Shown piece by piece: positions 6,866-14,531 of a stretch of DNA of 18,350 nucleotides. The position numbers and the translations under genes were made by a program. The DNA comes from Geobacter sp. (GTDB lineage Bacteria; Desulfobacterota; Desulfuromonadia; Geobacterales; Geobacteraceae), in assembly GCA_003857395.1 (NCBI GenBank), contig RPRC01000143.1, forward strand, positions 1-18,350, written 5' to 3'. The notes beneath the pieces were generated by a model. The model did no database searches and had not been told where the DNA came from. It saw nothing but the letters and a program-made list of their open reading frames with translations. The stretch's first letter is position 1. Each line of letters begins with the position of its first letter.

Positions 6866-7627
6866 CTATCCAATCACTGCGCAGCCAATGGCACCGTTAT
6901 GCTGCGGGCTGTCCGGAACTTTAACAGAAAAGCCCTCAATCTCCAGAAGCTTGACCAGGGCGTAGTCAAGGGCCACGCCACCGGTTACAACGATTACCTC
7001 GGACGGAAAACGTCTCAGCATTGGGATTACCCGCTTGACCAGTGTCTGGTTAACCCCGGCACAAAGGCGGCCCACAGAATGACCACGAAGAATCTGACCG
7101 ATAAGTTCCGACTCCCCGAAAATTCCGCAGGTGGCATCCAGCCGCACCGGTTCCTCCCAGTGAGAGGACAGCTCCTTCAGATCAACCTCGAGAATTGCCG
7201 CCATATTTTCCAGGTAGCGTCCGCTGCTGGCGGCACATTTGTCATTCATGACAAAGTCCTGAAGTCTGCCGTTTCGCACCAGAGCAACCTTGGTGTCCTG
7301 TCCGCCCATGTCCAGCAGGGTATAATCCCGGAGCCCGGTCTGAAAGATCGCACCCGCGACATGTGCCCTGATTTCGGAAACGATCCTGACACCTTTCAGG
7401 TTCAGGGTATTGCGACCATAGCCGGTTGCCACAATCGAAGCAGCTGCAAGCTCCTCGACAGAGAAGAAGCCTGTCCCCGCCAGGTCGAATGTCAGGTCAT
7501 CACCCTCCATCCGGCCAAAACGCTTATAAAAGGAAAGGGTATCAAAACTCTCCAGGCGCACGATCTTCTCCTCGTGCACAAGGGCAAATTTCACTTTCCG
7601 ACTTCCAAGGTCGATGCCGATCCTCAT
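6866..7627 (-). CDS. ATP-dependent activase of the 2-hydroxyacyl-CoA dehydratase / benzoyl-CoA reductase family (HgdC-like)
   Basis: This 253-residue protein is of the ASKHA ATPase fold. Phosphate-binding loops are seen at GIDLGSRKVKFALV (4-17) and DMGGQDTK (106-113), and GGVALD (217-222) is the adenosine motif. Homodimeric activases hold one [4Fe-4S] cluster between subunits with two cysteines from each; the matching residues here are C131 (NDKCAASSGR) and C167 (CGIFGESE). Such proteins use ATP hydrolysis to push one low-potential electron into a partner dehydratase or reductase. The ATG overlaps the stop of the dehydratase-like gene (ATGA), so the two are almost certainly partners. Length is normal for the family. 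The family is clear; the reaction served is not. Confidence 0.9.
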   Translation of the reverse strand: MRIGIDLGSRKVKFALVHEEKIVRLESFDTLSFYKRFGRMEGDDLTFDLAGTGFFSVEELAAASIVATGYGRNTLNLKGVRIVSEIRAHVAGAIFQTGLRDYTLLDMGGQDTKVALVRNGRLQDFVMNDKCAASSGRYLENMAAILEVDLKELSSHWEEPVRLDATCGIFGESELIGQILRGHSVGRLCAGVNQTLVKRVIPMLRRFPSEVIVVTGGVALDYALVKLLEIEGFSVKVPDSPQHNGAIGCAVIG

Positions 7628-8607
7628 TTTTGCTCTCCGAGCAACTCAAGAAAACTTTCTATGCGGATTTTCGTCCGGGCATCAAGGGGTCCGGGTTTAT
7701 CGCCTTCCAGAGTAAGTATCGGCAGGGAAAGCTGCTGACGAACCACCATGTCTTCAATCTGACGGAAACAGAAAGACTGGACATAGTGGATCACACCATC
7801 GACCTTTCTTTTCCCGATCTCCTGCTTGATGTCAGCCAACCGGAAAAAGATATCATAGGGATAGGTATACGCTCGGTAGCGCTCCACCAGATCGTGAATC
7901 CCATACGGCATGGAAAATTGCCTCTGTGTCTCATTGAACACGACGCGTGCACCATGGGATTCAAGAAAAGGATACAGGTCATCAATGATAGGAGGGACCC
8001 CGATATACGCAAGGCGGATACTGTCCTGATAGGCAGTGCGGCAGGATATCTCTCGAAGGAACCGGTCAACCTCTGCTTCAAAGATTTCCGGCGAGCCGTT
8101 CATGTCCGAAGATGCCACCTGGAAATAGTGATTTTCCTCCCCTGAGACAAGCCCATCTTCCCAGGTCAGGCGGTCAATCTCCGAAATTTTTTTTCGTACA
8201 CTTTCCAGACTCTCTCCGGCGCGATTCACCTCATCCCAGCCGACACCGAAATGTGCCATCATCTTCTCTATTTCTTCGCTGAGTGCCTGGGGGTTCCTGT
8301 CATGGGGATAGGCAAAGGGCACTGTCGTAATGCCATGCAGGGAGAGTACCTCCATGAGCGCCCGGGTATTGCTGCAATCCCCCTCGGTAACCGCAACCAG
8401 TTCACGGATGCCGCTCTCGATCACGGCACCATAAATTCCCTTGATCCAGCCGCAAATATTTCGGGGGAAACCTTGGGCCTCTGCCGTTTCAATGAGTTCC
8501 GGGCTCCGCCCGCCGGTGATGAAAAGGTTGTTCAGATCGACAGGGATTCTACCTGCCGCAAGGAGTATTTCCAGGGGAATGGTTGTGGTAAATCCGGTTC
8601 TGTTCAC
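7624..8607 (-). CDS. 2-hydroxyacyl-CoA dehydratase family protein (single HgdB/FldC-like subunit)
   Basis: This 327-residue protein matches the HGD-D fold. Its C-terminal end PILTLEGDKPGP, then TKIRIESFLELL, is typical of the family. Four cysteines are present: C52, C78 (EGDCSNT), C189 and C280 (SFCFRQ). C52, C78 and C280 sit where the family's cluster ligands are expected. Known dehydratases (HgdAB, FldBC, LcdAB) use two such subunits; here there is only one, directly coupled to an activase. It is also shorter than typical subunits and than double-cubane cluster proteins, which are single-polypeptide relatives. The start is GTG at 8607 with AGGA five bases upstream, six bases after the previous gene. 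It could be an atypical dehydratase, a small-molecule reductase, or an enzyme whose second subunit is encoded elsewhere. Confidence 0.8.
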   Translation of the reverse strand: MNRTGFTTTIPLEILLAAGRIPVDLNNLFITGGRSPELIETAEAQGFPRNICGWIKGIYGAVIESGIRELVAVTEGDCSNTRALMEVLSLHGITTVPFAYPHDRNPQALSEEIEKMMAHFGVGWDEVNRAGESLESVRKKISEIDRLTWEDGLVSGEENHYFQVASSDMNGSPEIFEAEVDRFLREISCRTAYQDSIRLAYIGVPPIIDDLYPFLESHGARVVFNETQRQFSMPYGIHDLVERYRAYTYPYDIFFRLADIKQEIGKRKVDGVIHYVQSFCFRQIEDMVVRQQLSLPILTLEGDKPGPLDARTKIRIESFLELLGEQK

Positions 8608-8613
8608 GCGTTC

Positions 8614-8952
8614 CTATTCGGTCTTGACAAAATTGAAGTAAAGAAGCACTCCGCCAATGAGCAATCCGCCGAAGACAAACGGGAGGGTGGAGGAAAGGTT
8701 GAGTTCCTCGCCCGCCGGCGGGAAGGCGAAACGTACCAGCACCATAACGGAGATAACGGAAAAGAGCCCGAGAAGGACAAACTTCGAGCGTTTAATGACC
8801 GCATAGAAAAATATGACCAGGAAAGCCCCGATCAACCAGGGATTTTCCATGGCACTCTTCAGGGTAATATGCTGTAAGAACTTGATTACATTTTCCGTTT
8901 CAAAAGGAGAAAGTGTTTCCTTGGTTTTAGTGATCAGTTCCTGCTTTTCCAT
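8614..8952 (-). CDS. Small three-helix membrane protein of unknown function
   Basis: This 112-residue protein is not recognised. It has a polar N-terminal 36 residues, then three likely membrane helices (about 39-53, 57-75 and 88-108) with a positive KRSK turn between the first two. The ATG at 8952 is well supported by AGGAGG seven bases upstream. It is the first gene of the minus-strand run, and its stop lies six bases before the dehydratase-like gene, so the two are co-transcribed. It has no cysteine or histidine-rich motif for metal binding. It might anchor or connect the redox proteins encoded downstream, but this is only inferred from position. Confidence 0.7.
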   Translation of the reverse strand: MEKQELITKTKETLSPFETENVIKFLQHITLKSAMENPWLIGAFLVIFFYAVIKRSKFVLLGLFSVISVMVLVRFAFPPAGEELNLSSTLPFVFGGLLIGGVLLYFNFVKTE

Positions 8953-9185
8953 TGCTCATCCTCCTGCGGATAATAGTAGTATCAATAGCAAATTTTCGCA
9001 TGCAATTAAAGGAGAATATTGCCGAAGCAGGGGGTGGCAAGGGAAAAGGGGTTCCCGGAGCGACAATAGCCTTGACAAAAACGGGAAATACATATTAAAA
9101 TTACGAATTTAGCACTGAGAGCTTTTACGAGTTCAAGCGACCACTTTCATGCTCTGAAGCCGCACATCAAGCCGTTTCCGAGACA
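8953..9185. other. Divergent intergenic region between the redox cluster and murI
   Basis: This 233-bp gap separates oppositely transcribed operons. The rightward promoter for murI at 9072-9101 is listed separately. For the leftward operon, TTGCAT with GATACT sixteen bases later on the minus strand is the best match I see, with weak hexamers. A small hairpin, GGGAA/TTCCC, is in the middle (about 9041-9056). No riboswitch or open frame is evident. Confidence 0.35.
9072..9101 (+). promoter_or_regulatory. Sigma-70 promoter of the murI-gerMN-metH operon
   Basis: A perfect TTGACA (9072-9077) with an 18-base spacer leads to TAAAAT (9096-9101), 5 of 6 to consensus. Transcription would begin near 9108, about 80 bases before the first possible murI start. 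No B12 or SAM riboswitch is seen in the leader, although metH is in the operon. Confidence 0.6.
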
Positions 9186-10043
9186 ATGAAAAATCCCACC
9201 GTGAAAAAGGACGGCACAAACGTGTCCTGGAAAGCAATCGGCATATTCGACTCAGGTGTCGGCGGGCTTACCGTTCTCAAGGAAATAATTAAAACCTTGC
9301 CGCAGGAAGACACCCTCTACCTGGGAGATACCGCTCGAGTCCCGTATGGAACCAAGTCCCCTGAAACCGTGACCCGTTACTCCAGGGAAATCACTTCCTT
9401 TCTGGTCAGCCGGGATATCAAGTTGCTCGTTGCCGCCTGCAATACTGTCTCTGCCGTCTCCCTCGAAGCACTGAAACAACAATTCTCCCTGCCGATCGTC
9501 GGAGTAATAGAACCGGGTGCTCGACGTGCTGCTTCTGTTACAAAAACCGGCAAGGTGGGAGTAATCGGTACCGAAGGAACAATCCGGAGCAGTGCCTACA
9601 CAAAGGCAATCAAGAGAATCAACCCCCAAATTGAAGTCGTTACACGTGCCTGCCCGCTCTTTGTCCCGCTGGCTGAGGAGGGATGGATTGACAACGATGT
9701 TGCCCGCCTGACCGCGGAGATCTATCTGCGAGGCTTGAGAAACGAAGGAGTCGATACCCTTGTTCTCGGCTGCACCCACTATCCGATACTCAAGGAAACG
9801 ATAGCCGCAACCATGGGTGAAGGGGTGCAGCTTGTTGATTCAGCCGAAGAGACAGCCCGCACTGTTGCGGAAATTCTTCGAAACTCCGGCATGCTTCGAC
9901 CGCCCGCGGAAAGAGGCAACCACCATTACTTCGTCACCGACGTTCCGGCCGGTTTTCTCAAAGTCGGCAATCGTTTTCTCGGTGAAACCTTGCATGATGT
10001 CCACCAGGTAGTACTCGAACAGGAAGGATGTGTAGCGCAATGA
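9186..10043 (+). CDS. murI: Glutamate racemase
   Basis: MurI interconverts L- and D-glutamate and so supplies the D-glutamate of peptidoglycan. It is a cytosolic, cofactor-independent two-base racemase. The two catalytic cysteines are seen at C85 (AACNTVSA) and C196 (GCTHYP), and the N-terminal motif GIFDSGVGGLTVL is intact. The full form would have 285 residues, within the family range. The start is uncertain: the ATG at 9186 lacks a Shine-Dalgarno sequence, while the in-frame GTG at 9222 has AAGGA ten bases upstream and begins closer to the conserved motif. The GerMN gene overlaps its stop (ATGA), so the operon continues. Confidence 0.95.
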   Translation: MKNPTVKKDGTNVSWKAIGIFDSGVGGLTVLKEIIKTLPQEDTLYLGDTARVPYGTKSPETVTRYSREITSFLVSRDIKLLVAACNTVSAVSLEALKQQFSLPIVGVIEPGARRAASVTKTGKVGVIGTEGTIRSSAYTKAIKRINPQIEVVTRACPLFVPLAEEGWIDNDVARLTAEIYLRGLRNEGVDTLVLGCTHYPILKETIAATMGEGVQLVDSAEETARTVAEILRNSGMLRPPAERGNHHYFVTDVPAGFLKVGNRFLGETLHDVHQVVLEQEGCVAQ

Positions 10044-10696
10044 AAAGAACCAGGCAAAAAAAACCCATTTATGCGAGAACGATATTACTGATAGCCTTTC
10101 TTGCAGCTGCTGCCATGCTTGGATCCTTGATGTTGCACAAATACCAGGCAAGACACCAGACTCCTCAGGCCCCGGTTCAGCCGAAACCAGCCGGCAGCGT
10201 ACCTGTCACTCTCTTTTTCTCATCGACCGACGGCAGCGGTTTTGTCCGGGAAGCCCGTGAGATTGAAGAATCCTGCAGCACCGACATCTCGCCCTGCATC
10301 CGGGCCATCCTGGAGGAACTTGCTAACGGCCCCCTCGGTGATCTGGCGCCGACCCTTCCCCAGAACAGCTCCTTCCGGTCAATTCAGATACAGGGTGATA
10401 CTGCCGTAATCGATCTGGGCGCAGCGGTCGTCGAAGGGCTTCCGAAAGGCAGCTCCGCGGAAATGAGTGCCGTATATTCAATGGTCAACTCCATTACATT
10501 CAACTTTCCAACAATCAAAAGAGTCCAGTTTCTCGTCGAAGGCCAGAATGTCTCCAACCTCGATGGGCACCTCGATCTAGGCAAACCACTGGAACCAAAT
10601 TTCCAGCTGGATACAACACAGGAAAACAGCTCGAGCAACGGGTCACCTGACAGTCGATCAGTCATAATTAACACACCCGGAGGAAATGACAGATGA
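10040..10696 (+). CDS. GerMN-domain membrane-anchored protein
   Basis: This 218-residue protein has a basic N-terminus, one hydrophobic helix (about 13-32), a proline-rich linker and a GerMN domain over about 55-175, which includes VQFLVEGQNVSNLDGHLDL. In Bacillus GerM takes part in sporulation and germination. In non-sporulating bacteria the domain is found in envelope proteins of unclear role. It would sit in the periplasm, tethered to the inner membrane. I chose the ATG at 10040, which overlaps the murI stop, over the upstream ATG at 10028, which would have its ribosome-binding site directly abutting. The position after murI supports a cell-wall link. The metH start overlaps its stop. The C-terminal ~35 residues are serine/asparagine-rich and look disordered. 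Confidence 0.8.
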   Translation: MKRTRQKKPIYARTILLIAFLAAAAMLGSLMLHKYQARHQTPQAPVQPKPAGSVPVTLFFSSTDGSGFVREAREIEESCSTDISPCIRAILEELANGPLGDLAPTLPQNSSFRSIQIQGDTAVIDLGAAVVEGLPKGSSAEMSAVYSMVNSITFNFPTIKRVQFLVEGQNVSNLDGHLDLGKPLEPNFQLDTTQENSSSNGSPDSRSVIINTPGGNDR

Positions 10697-13116
10697 AATC
10701 CCCTTTTTTGGAAGCCATCAGCAAAAGAGTTCTCGTACTGGACGGCGCTATGGGAACCATGCTCCAGGAACGGGGCCTCAAACCGGGCCAATCCCCAGAA
10801 GAACTCAATCTAACGCTGCCCGAGGTAGTTGCAAGCGTACACCGGGCCTATTGTGAGGCCGGGGCAGACATCATCGTCACGAATACCTTTGGCGGAAACC
10901 GCGAAAAACTCTCCCACTACGGTCTCGAAGGACGTCTCAGGGAAATAAACCAGGCCGGTGTCGCAATTGCTCGAAAAGCAGCCGGTGAATCTGCCTACAT
11001 TGCTGCATCGATTGGCCCGACCGGAAAGTTTGTCGAGCCGGTTGGTGACCTCTCCTTCGACGCCATGGCAGCGATTTTTCGTGAGCAGGCAGAAGCGCTT
11101 ATCGATGCAGGAGCGGATCTGATTACTCTTGAGACCTTTCTCGATATCAAAGAAATCCGGGCTGCCGTCATTGCCATCAGGGAGCTATCTCCCACCATCC
11201 CCATTATTGCCATGCTGACCTTTGACGATATGGGGAGGAGCGTTCTCGGAACCCCTCCTGAGGCTGCGGCCATCACCCTGGATGCAGTGGGCGCCGACAT
11301 TATCGGCTCCAACTGCGGACTTGGTGTTGAGGGGATTCACGAAATTCTCCGCGCGATGCGGCGCGTAACCGGAAAGCCCCTTATTTCCCAGGCAAATGCC
11401 GGGCTGCCGATCCTCAAGGATGGAAAGACCATCTTCCCTGGAACACCTGACGAAATGACGGCCTATCACGACCGCCTGCTGGCATTGGGGGTCAGAATCA
11501 TCGGCGGCTGTTGTGGCACCACCCCGGAACATATCCGTGCCATCCGTGACGCCCTCACAGGGAAAGAACAGCCCTTTTCAGCTGTCTCCCCGGAGCAAGG
11601 AGTAACCTGGCTTTCCAGCCGTTCCGGGTTTACTGCCATCGGCGGCAACCACCCGGCTGCCATTATCGGCGAGCGAATCAATCCAACCGGGAAAAAGACT
11701 TTCGCCGCAGAATTACGAGAGGGGAAAATTTCCTATATTCGTCGCGAAGCCACCGAGCAGACGGCTGCCGGGGCAACGCTGCTCGATGTAAATGTCGGCA
11801 CCCCGGGAATTGACGAACCTGCCACGATGGAGCAGGCCGTTTTCTGCGTCTCAAGTGCTGCTACGGTTCCCTTGGTACTTGATTCATCCAATCCCGAGGC
11901 TCTCGAACGTGGACTTAAATCCGTTGACGGCAAACCATTGGTCAACTCGGTATCAGGCGAGGAAAAAAGCCTCCTCCGCGTGTTGCCCCTCGTCAAGAAA
12001 TACGGCGCGGCTGTTATCGGTCTGGCCCTGAATGAGGACGGAATTCCGGAAACGGCGGACGGGAGAACAGCCGTAGCGGCAAAGATTCTCGACTCAGCAG
12101 AAAAGCTCGGTATTTCCCGGCAAGATATCGTTATCGACTGCCTCACTCTGACGGTCAGTGCCGAACAGAAGCAGGCGGTTGAAACTTTGGCAGCTATTCG
12201 GAAGGTAAAGGACACCCTGTCCTTGAATACGGTCCTGGGGGTAAGTAATATCTCATTCGGCCTCCCTTCCCGCCCCCTCATTTCATCCACCTTTTTCGCC
12301 ATGGCTCTGCAAGCCGGTCTTGATGCCGCCATCATTAATCCAAAGGAACAGGCAATGATGGATGTCTGGCGGGCAGCAATGGTTCTGCTGCAGAAGGACC
12401 CTCGAGCCACTGGCTATATCGAAGCCTACCGTGACAAACAAATGAGCGATGCCCCTGCGGCACCGACATCTTCCGTCCCGCTCAACGTCCAGGGACTCCT
12501 GTCCCGCGCCATTATCGATGGTGACAAGGAAGGAGTTCGTGACCTCGTAGAACAGGCTCTGGGTGAAGGTCTCACCCCTCTGCAAGTGAGCAACGAAGGC
12601 TTGCTTCCGGGACTCGAAGAGGTAGGCCGGCGCTTTGCAAAAAACCAGGTTTTCCTCCCCCAGGTTATGCTTTCCGCGGAGACGATGCAGGCAGCCTTCA
12701 GTCGCTTGAAAGAGGAAATGAACCAGGGATCTCTTACCTCGGCGGGGAAAATTTTGATGGCTACCGTTGAAGGAGACATCCACGACATTGGCAAGAATAT
12801 CGTCTGCACACTTTTGGAGAATCACGGATTTGAAGTTATTGACTTGGGTAAAAACGTTCCGGCAGCACGAATTATCCACGAGGCACGTGAAAGAGAGGTT
12901 GATGCCGTTGGTCTCTCCGCCCTCATGACCACAACAATGGCTGAGATGGAAAACGTTATCCGCAAGCTTCATGAAGAAGGCATCAAGACTTTCACCATGG
13001 TAGGGGGAGCAGTAGTGACAGAAGACTATGCCAAAGAAATCGGTGCCGACCTTTACGCCCGGGACGCCATGGAAGCAGTTGCCAAGGTTAAAGAACTCCT
13101 CGGAAACGCAGCCTAA
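10693..13116 (+). CDS. metH: Cobalamin-dependent methionine synthase, short form lacking the reactivation domain
   Basis: This 807-residue enzyme transfers methyl from 5-methyltetrahydrofolate via cobalamin to homocysteine. Domains in order: a homocysteine/zinc barrel (about 1-290) with zinc ligands C208 (GSNCG), C273 and C274 (GGCCGTT); a folate-binding barrel (about 320-580, starting at IIGERINPTGKK); then a helical cap and B12 Rossmann domain (about 600-807) with the axial-ligand motif D695-I-H697-D-I-G700. The E. coli enzyme has about 1,227 residues. Here the C-terminal S-adenosylmethionine-binding reactivation domain is missing, and the gene ends cleanly after the B12 domain with KELLGNAA. 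The ATG overlaps the upstream stop. Re-reduction of oxidised cobalamin must therefore come from a separate protein. Homocysteine specificity follows from the domain set. Confidence 0.93.
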   Translation: MKSPFLEAISKRVLVLDGAMGTMLQERGLKPGQSPEELNLTLPEVVASVHRAYCEAGADIIVTNTFGGNREKLSHYGLEGRLREINQAGVAIARKAAGESAYIAASIGPTGKFVEPVGDLSFDAMAAIFREQAEALIDAGADLITLETFLDIKEIRAAVIAIRELSPTIPIIAMLTFDDMGRSVLGTPPEAAAITLDAVGADIIGSNCGLGVEGIHEILRAMRRVTGKPLISQANAGLPILKDGKTIFPGTPDEMTAYHDRLLALGVRIIGGCCGTTPEHIRAIRDALTGKEQPFSAVSPEQGVTWLSSRSGFTAIGGNHPAAIIGERINPTGKKTFAAELREGKISYIRREATEQTAAGATLLDVNVGTPGIDEPATMEQAVFCVSSAATVPLVLDSSNPEALERGLKSVDGKPLVNSVSGEEKSLLRVLPLVKKYGAAVIGLALNEDGIPETADGRTAVAAKILDSAEKLGISRQDIVIDCLTLTVSAEQKQAVETLAAIRKVKDTLSLNTVLGVSNISFGLPSRPLISSTFFAMALQAGLDAAIINPKEQAMMDVWRAAMVLLQKDPRATGYIEAYRDKQMSDAPAAPTSSVPLNVQGLLSRAIIDGDKEGVRDLVEQALGEGLTPLQVSNEGLLPGLEEVGRRFAKNQVFLPQVMLSAETMQAAFSRLKEEMNQGSLTSAGKILMATVEGDIHDIGKNIVCTLLENHGFEVIDLGKNVPAARIIHEAREREVDAVGLSALMTTTMAEMENVIRKLHEEGIKTFTMVGGAVVTEDYAKEIGADLYARDAMEAVAKVKELLGNAA

Positions 13117-13245
13117 TGATTTGATTTTTCAATTTTTTTCTTTCTTGCATCATTTATTTCAGCATGTTATTTTTCCCGGCAGCACCAGCTTATCTTGGTC
13201 GCAAAAAAATTATTGCCGGCATTACGGTCAGGAACACAAACAACC
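13117..13245 (+). other. Intergenic gap with a possible extended -10 promoter
   Basis: This T-rich 129-bp gap follows metH. I see no convincing hairpin terminator. TTGCAT (13145-13150), a 17-base spacer and TATTTT (13168-13173), preceded by TGT, could form an extended -10 promoter for the downstream unknown gene and transketolase, although read-through from metH is also possible. Confidence 0.3.
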
Positions 13246-13647
13246 ATGGTACCTGGTTATAACCACAATATTGTTTATAAGGGTGTGGCCTTCCACATCC
13301 AGACAGAAGACAGCGGCGTCAGGAATCCTCTGATAACCACCCTTCTTTATCGCGGCGGGAGCATCATCGCCTCAAAGAAAACCGATTATTCCGACATCAT
13401 CATGGCGGAAATGCTCGAAAAGGTGGTAGAGGATCTCATGAAAGAGCAGCACAAGGATATGCTCCGCAGGCTGAAATCCGGAGAATTCGACAACCGCATC
13501 GTACCTGCTCCCGTAGTCGGCTCTCAAAAAGAAACTCTTCAGGAAGCGCCCCCTACACCTTACCCTGCCGGGCAGGACAAACCCTCTCACGCTGAAAAAA
13601 CACTCGATGAAATTATCTTTGAATATCTGGCTTCTACGAAAGACTGA
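13246..13647 (+). CDS. Conserved hypothetical protein
   Basis: This 133-residue soluble protein is not assigned to a function. The N-terminal 85 residues look like a compact folded domain (start [13 protein letters not shown], then [15 protein letters not shown] and [19 protein letters not shown]), followed by a helix rich in acidic residues and a proline-rich tail. I have a recollection, not a search, that similar sequences occur in other Deltaproteobacteria. The ATG at 13246 has AGGA about 12 bases upstream; the frame is open from a TTG at 13195 but this gives a poorer start. It lies 31 bases ahead of the transketolase N-half and is probably co-transcribed. Confidence 0.6.
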   Translation: MVPGYNHNIVYKGVAFHIQTEDSGVRNPLITTLLYRGGSIIASKKTDYSDIIMAEMLEKVVEDLMKEQHKDMLRRLKSGEFDNRIVPAPVVGSQKETLQEAPPTPYPAGQDKPSHAEKTLDEIIFEYLASTKD

Positions 13648-13678
13648 CAGCATAACCAACAGTTGGAAAGGACCTGTT

Positions 13679-14506
13679 TTGGAGAATGAAAAGATTAAAT
13701 TATTGGAAGATAAGGCCCGCGACCTGCGGGTCTCAATCGTTAAAACGCTCCACAAATCCCAGTCTGGACACACCGGGGGATCTCTCTCGGCAATAGACAT
13801 TATTGCCGCCTTGTACTTTCACGAAATGCGTCACGATCCTGAAAACCCTCTCTGGGAAAACCGGGACCGATTTATCTTGAGCAAAGGACATGCAGCACCG
13901 GCACTCTATGTGACTCTTGCAGAGGCAGGCTATTTCCCGAAAGAGGACCTGATGATGCTTCGTCGCCTGGGAAGCCATCTCCAGGGGCACCCTGACAGCA
14001 AAGGGACACCAGGTGTCGAGGTCTGCACAGGATCTCTTGGCCAGGGTCTCTCCATGGCAAACGGAATGGCTTTGGGCCTGCGGTTGGATAACAAGGACTG
14101 CAGAGTCTATGCGCTCATGGGAGACGGAGAACTGCAGGAGGGACAGGTTTGGGAAGCGGCAATGGCTGCCCCCCACTACCGCCTTGACAATCTCTGTGCA
14201 TTTGTAGATGCGAACGCTCTGCAGATTGATGGTGAAGTGAAAAAGGTCATGAATGTTTATCCCATCAGCGATAAGTTTCGCGCCTTTGGCTGGCATGTTA
14301 TCGACATAGACGGCCATGACATGAAGGCAATTGTCGAAGCCTTTGAAAAGGCCAAGAGCATCAAGGGGAAACCAACCATGATTGTTGCCACGACTGTCAA
14401 GGGCAAGGGCGTTCCCCGTTTCGAGCACAAGGCATCGTACCACGGCGTCGCACCTAATGATGATGAACTGAACGAAGCCCTCATGTGCCTGGGCTGCTTC
14501 GAGTAA
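13679..14506 (+). CDS. Transketolase, N-terminal subunit
   Basis: This 275-residue half carries the thiamine-diphosphate-binding part of transketolase, which moves two-carbon units between sugar phosphates in the non-oxidative pentose phosphate pathway. Visible motifs are SGHTGGSLS (29-37), [10 protein letters not shown] (68-77) and the diphosphate motif GDGELQEG (148-155) ending with N179. The rest of the enzyme is in the next gene, 25 bases downstream. The start is the TTG at 13679, supported by GGAAAGGA ending six bases upstream; the longer frame from 13607 overlaps the previous gene and adds no family sequence. Split transketolases are common in anaerobes and archaea. A 1-deoxyxylulose-5-phosphate synthase is less likely because that is a single chain. 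Confidence 0.9.
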   Translation: MENEKIKLLEDKARDLRVSIVKTLHKSQSGHTGGSLSAIDIIAALYFHEMRHDPENPLWENRDRFILSKGHAAPALYVTLAEAGYFPKEDLMMLRRLGSHLQGHPDSKGTPGVEVCTGSLGQGLSMANGMALGLRLDNKDCRVYALMGDGELQEGQVWEAAMAAPHYRLDNLCAFVDANALQIDGEVKKVMNVYPISDKFRAFGWHVIDIDGHDMKAIVEAFEKAKSIKGKPTMIVATTVKGKGVPRFEHKASYHGVAPNDDELNEALMCLGCFE

Positions 14507-14531
14507 CAGCAAAAAAGAGAGGAAGTACACC

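Noticed and set aside
6632..7738. A 368-residue plus-strand open frame
   Set aside because: It lies antisense to the cytochrome and activase genes, whose motifs are unmistakable; the translation shows no family features.
9102..9185. Cobalamin or SAM riboswitch ahead of the metH operon
   Set aside because: The leader is only about 80 bases and lacks a B12-box or SAM-box core.
13117..13200. Intrinsic terminator after metH
   Set aside because: There is a T-rich stretch but no stable hairpin before it; the CCGGCA/TGCCGG pair has a loop of about 35 bases.
13607..13678. Transketolase start at 13607
   Set aside because: It overlaps the previous gene and adds non-family residues; TTG at 13679 has a well-spaced ribosome-binding site.
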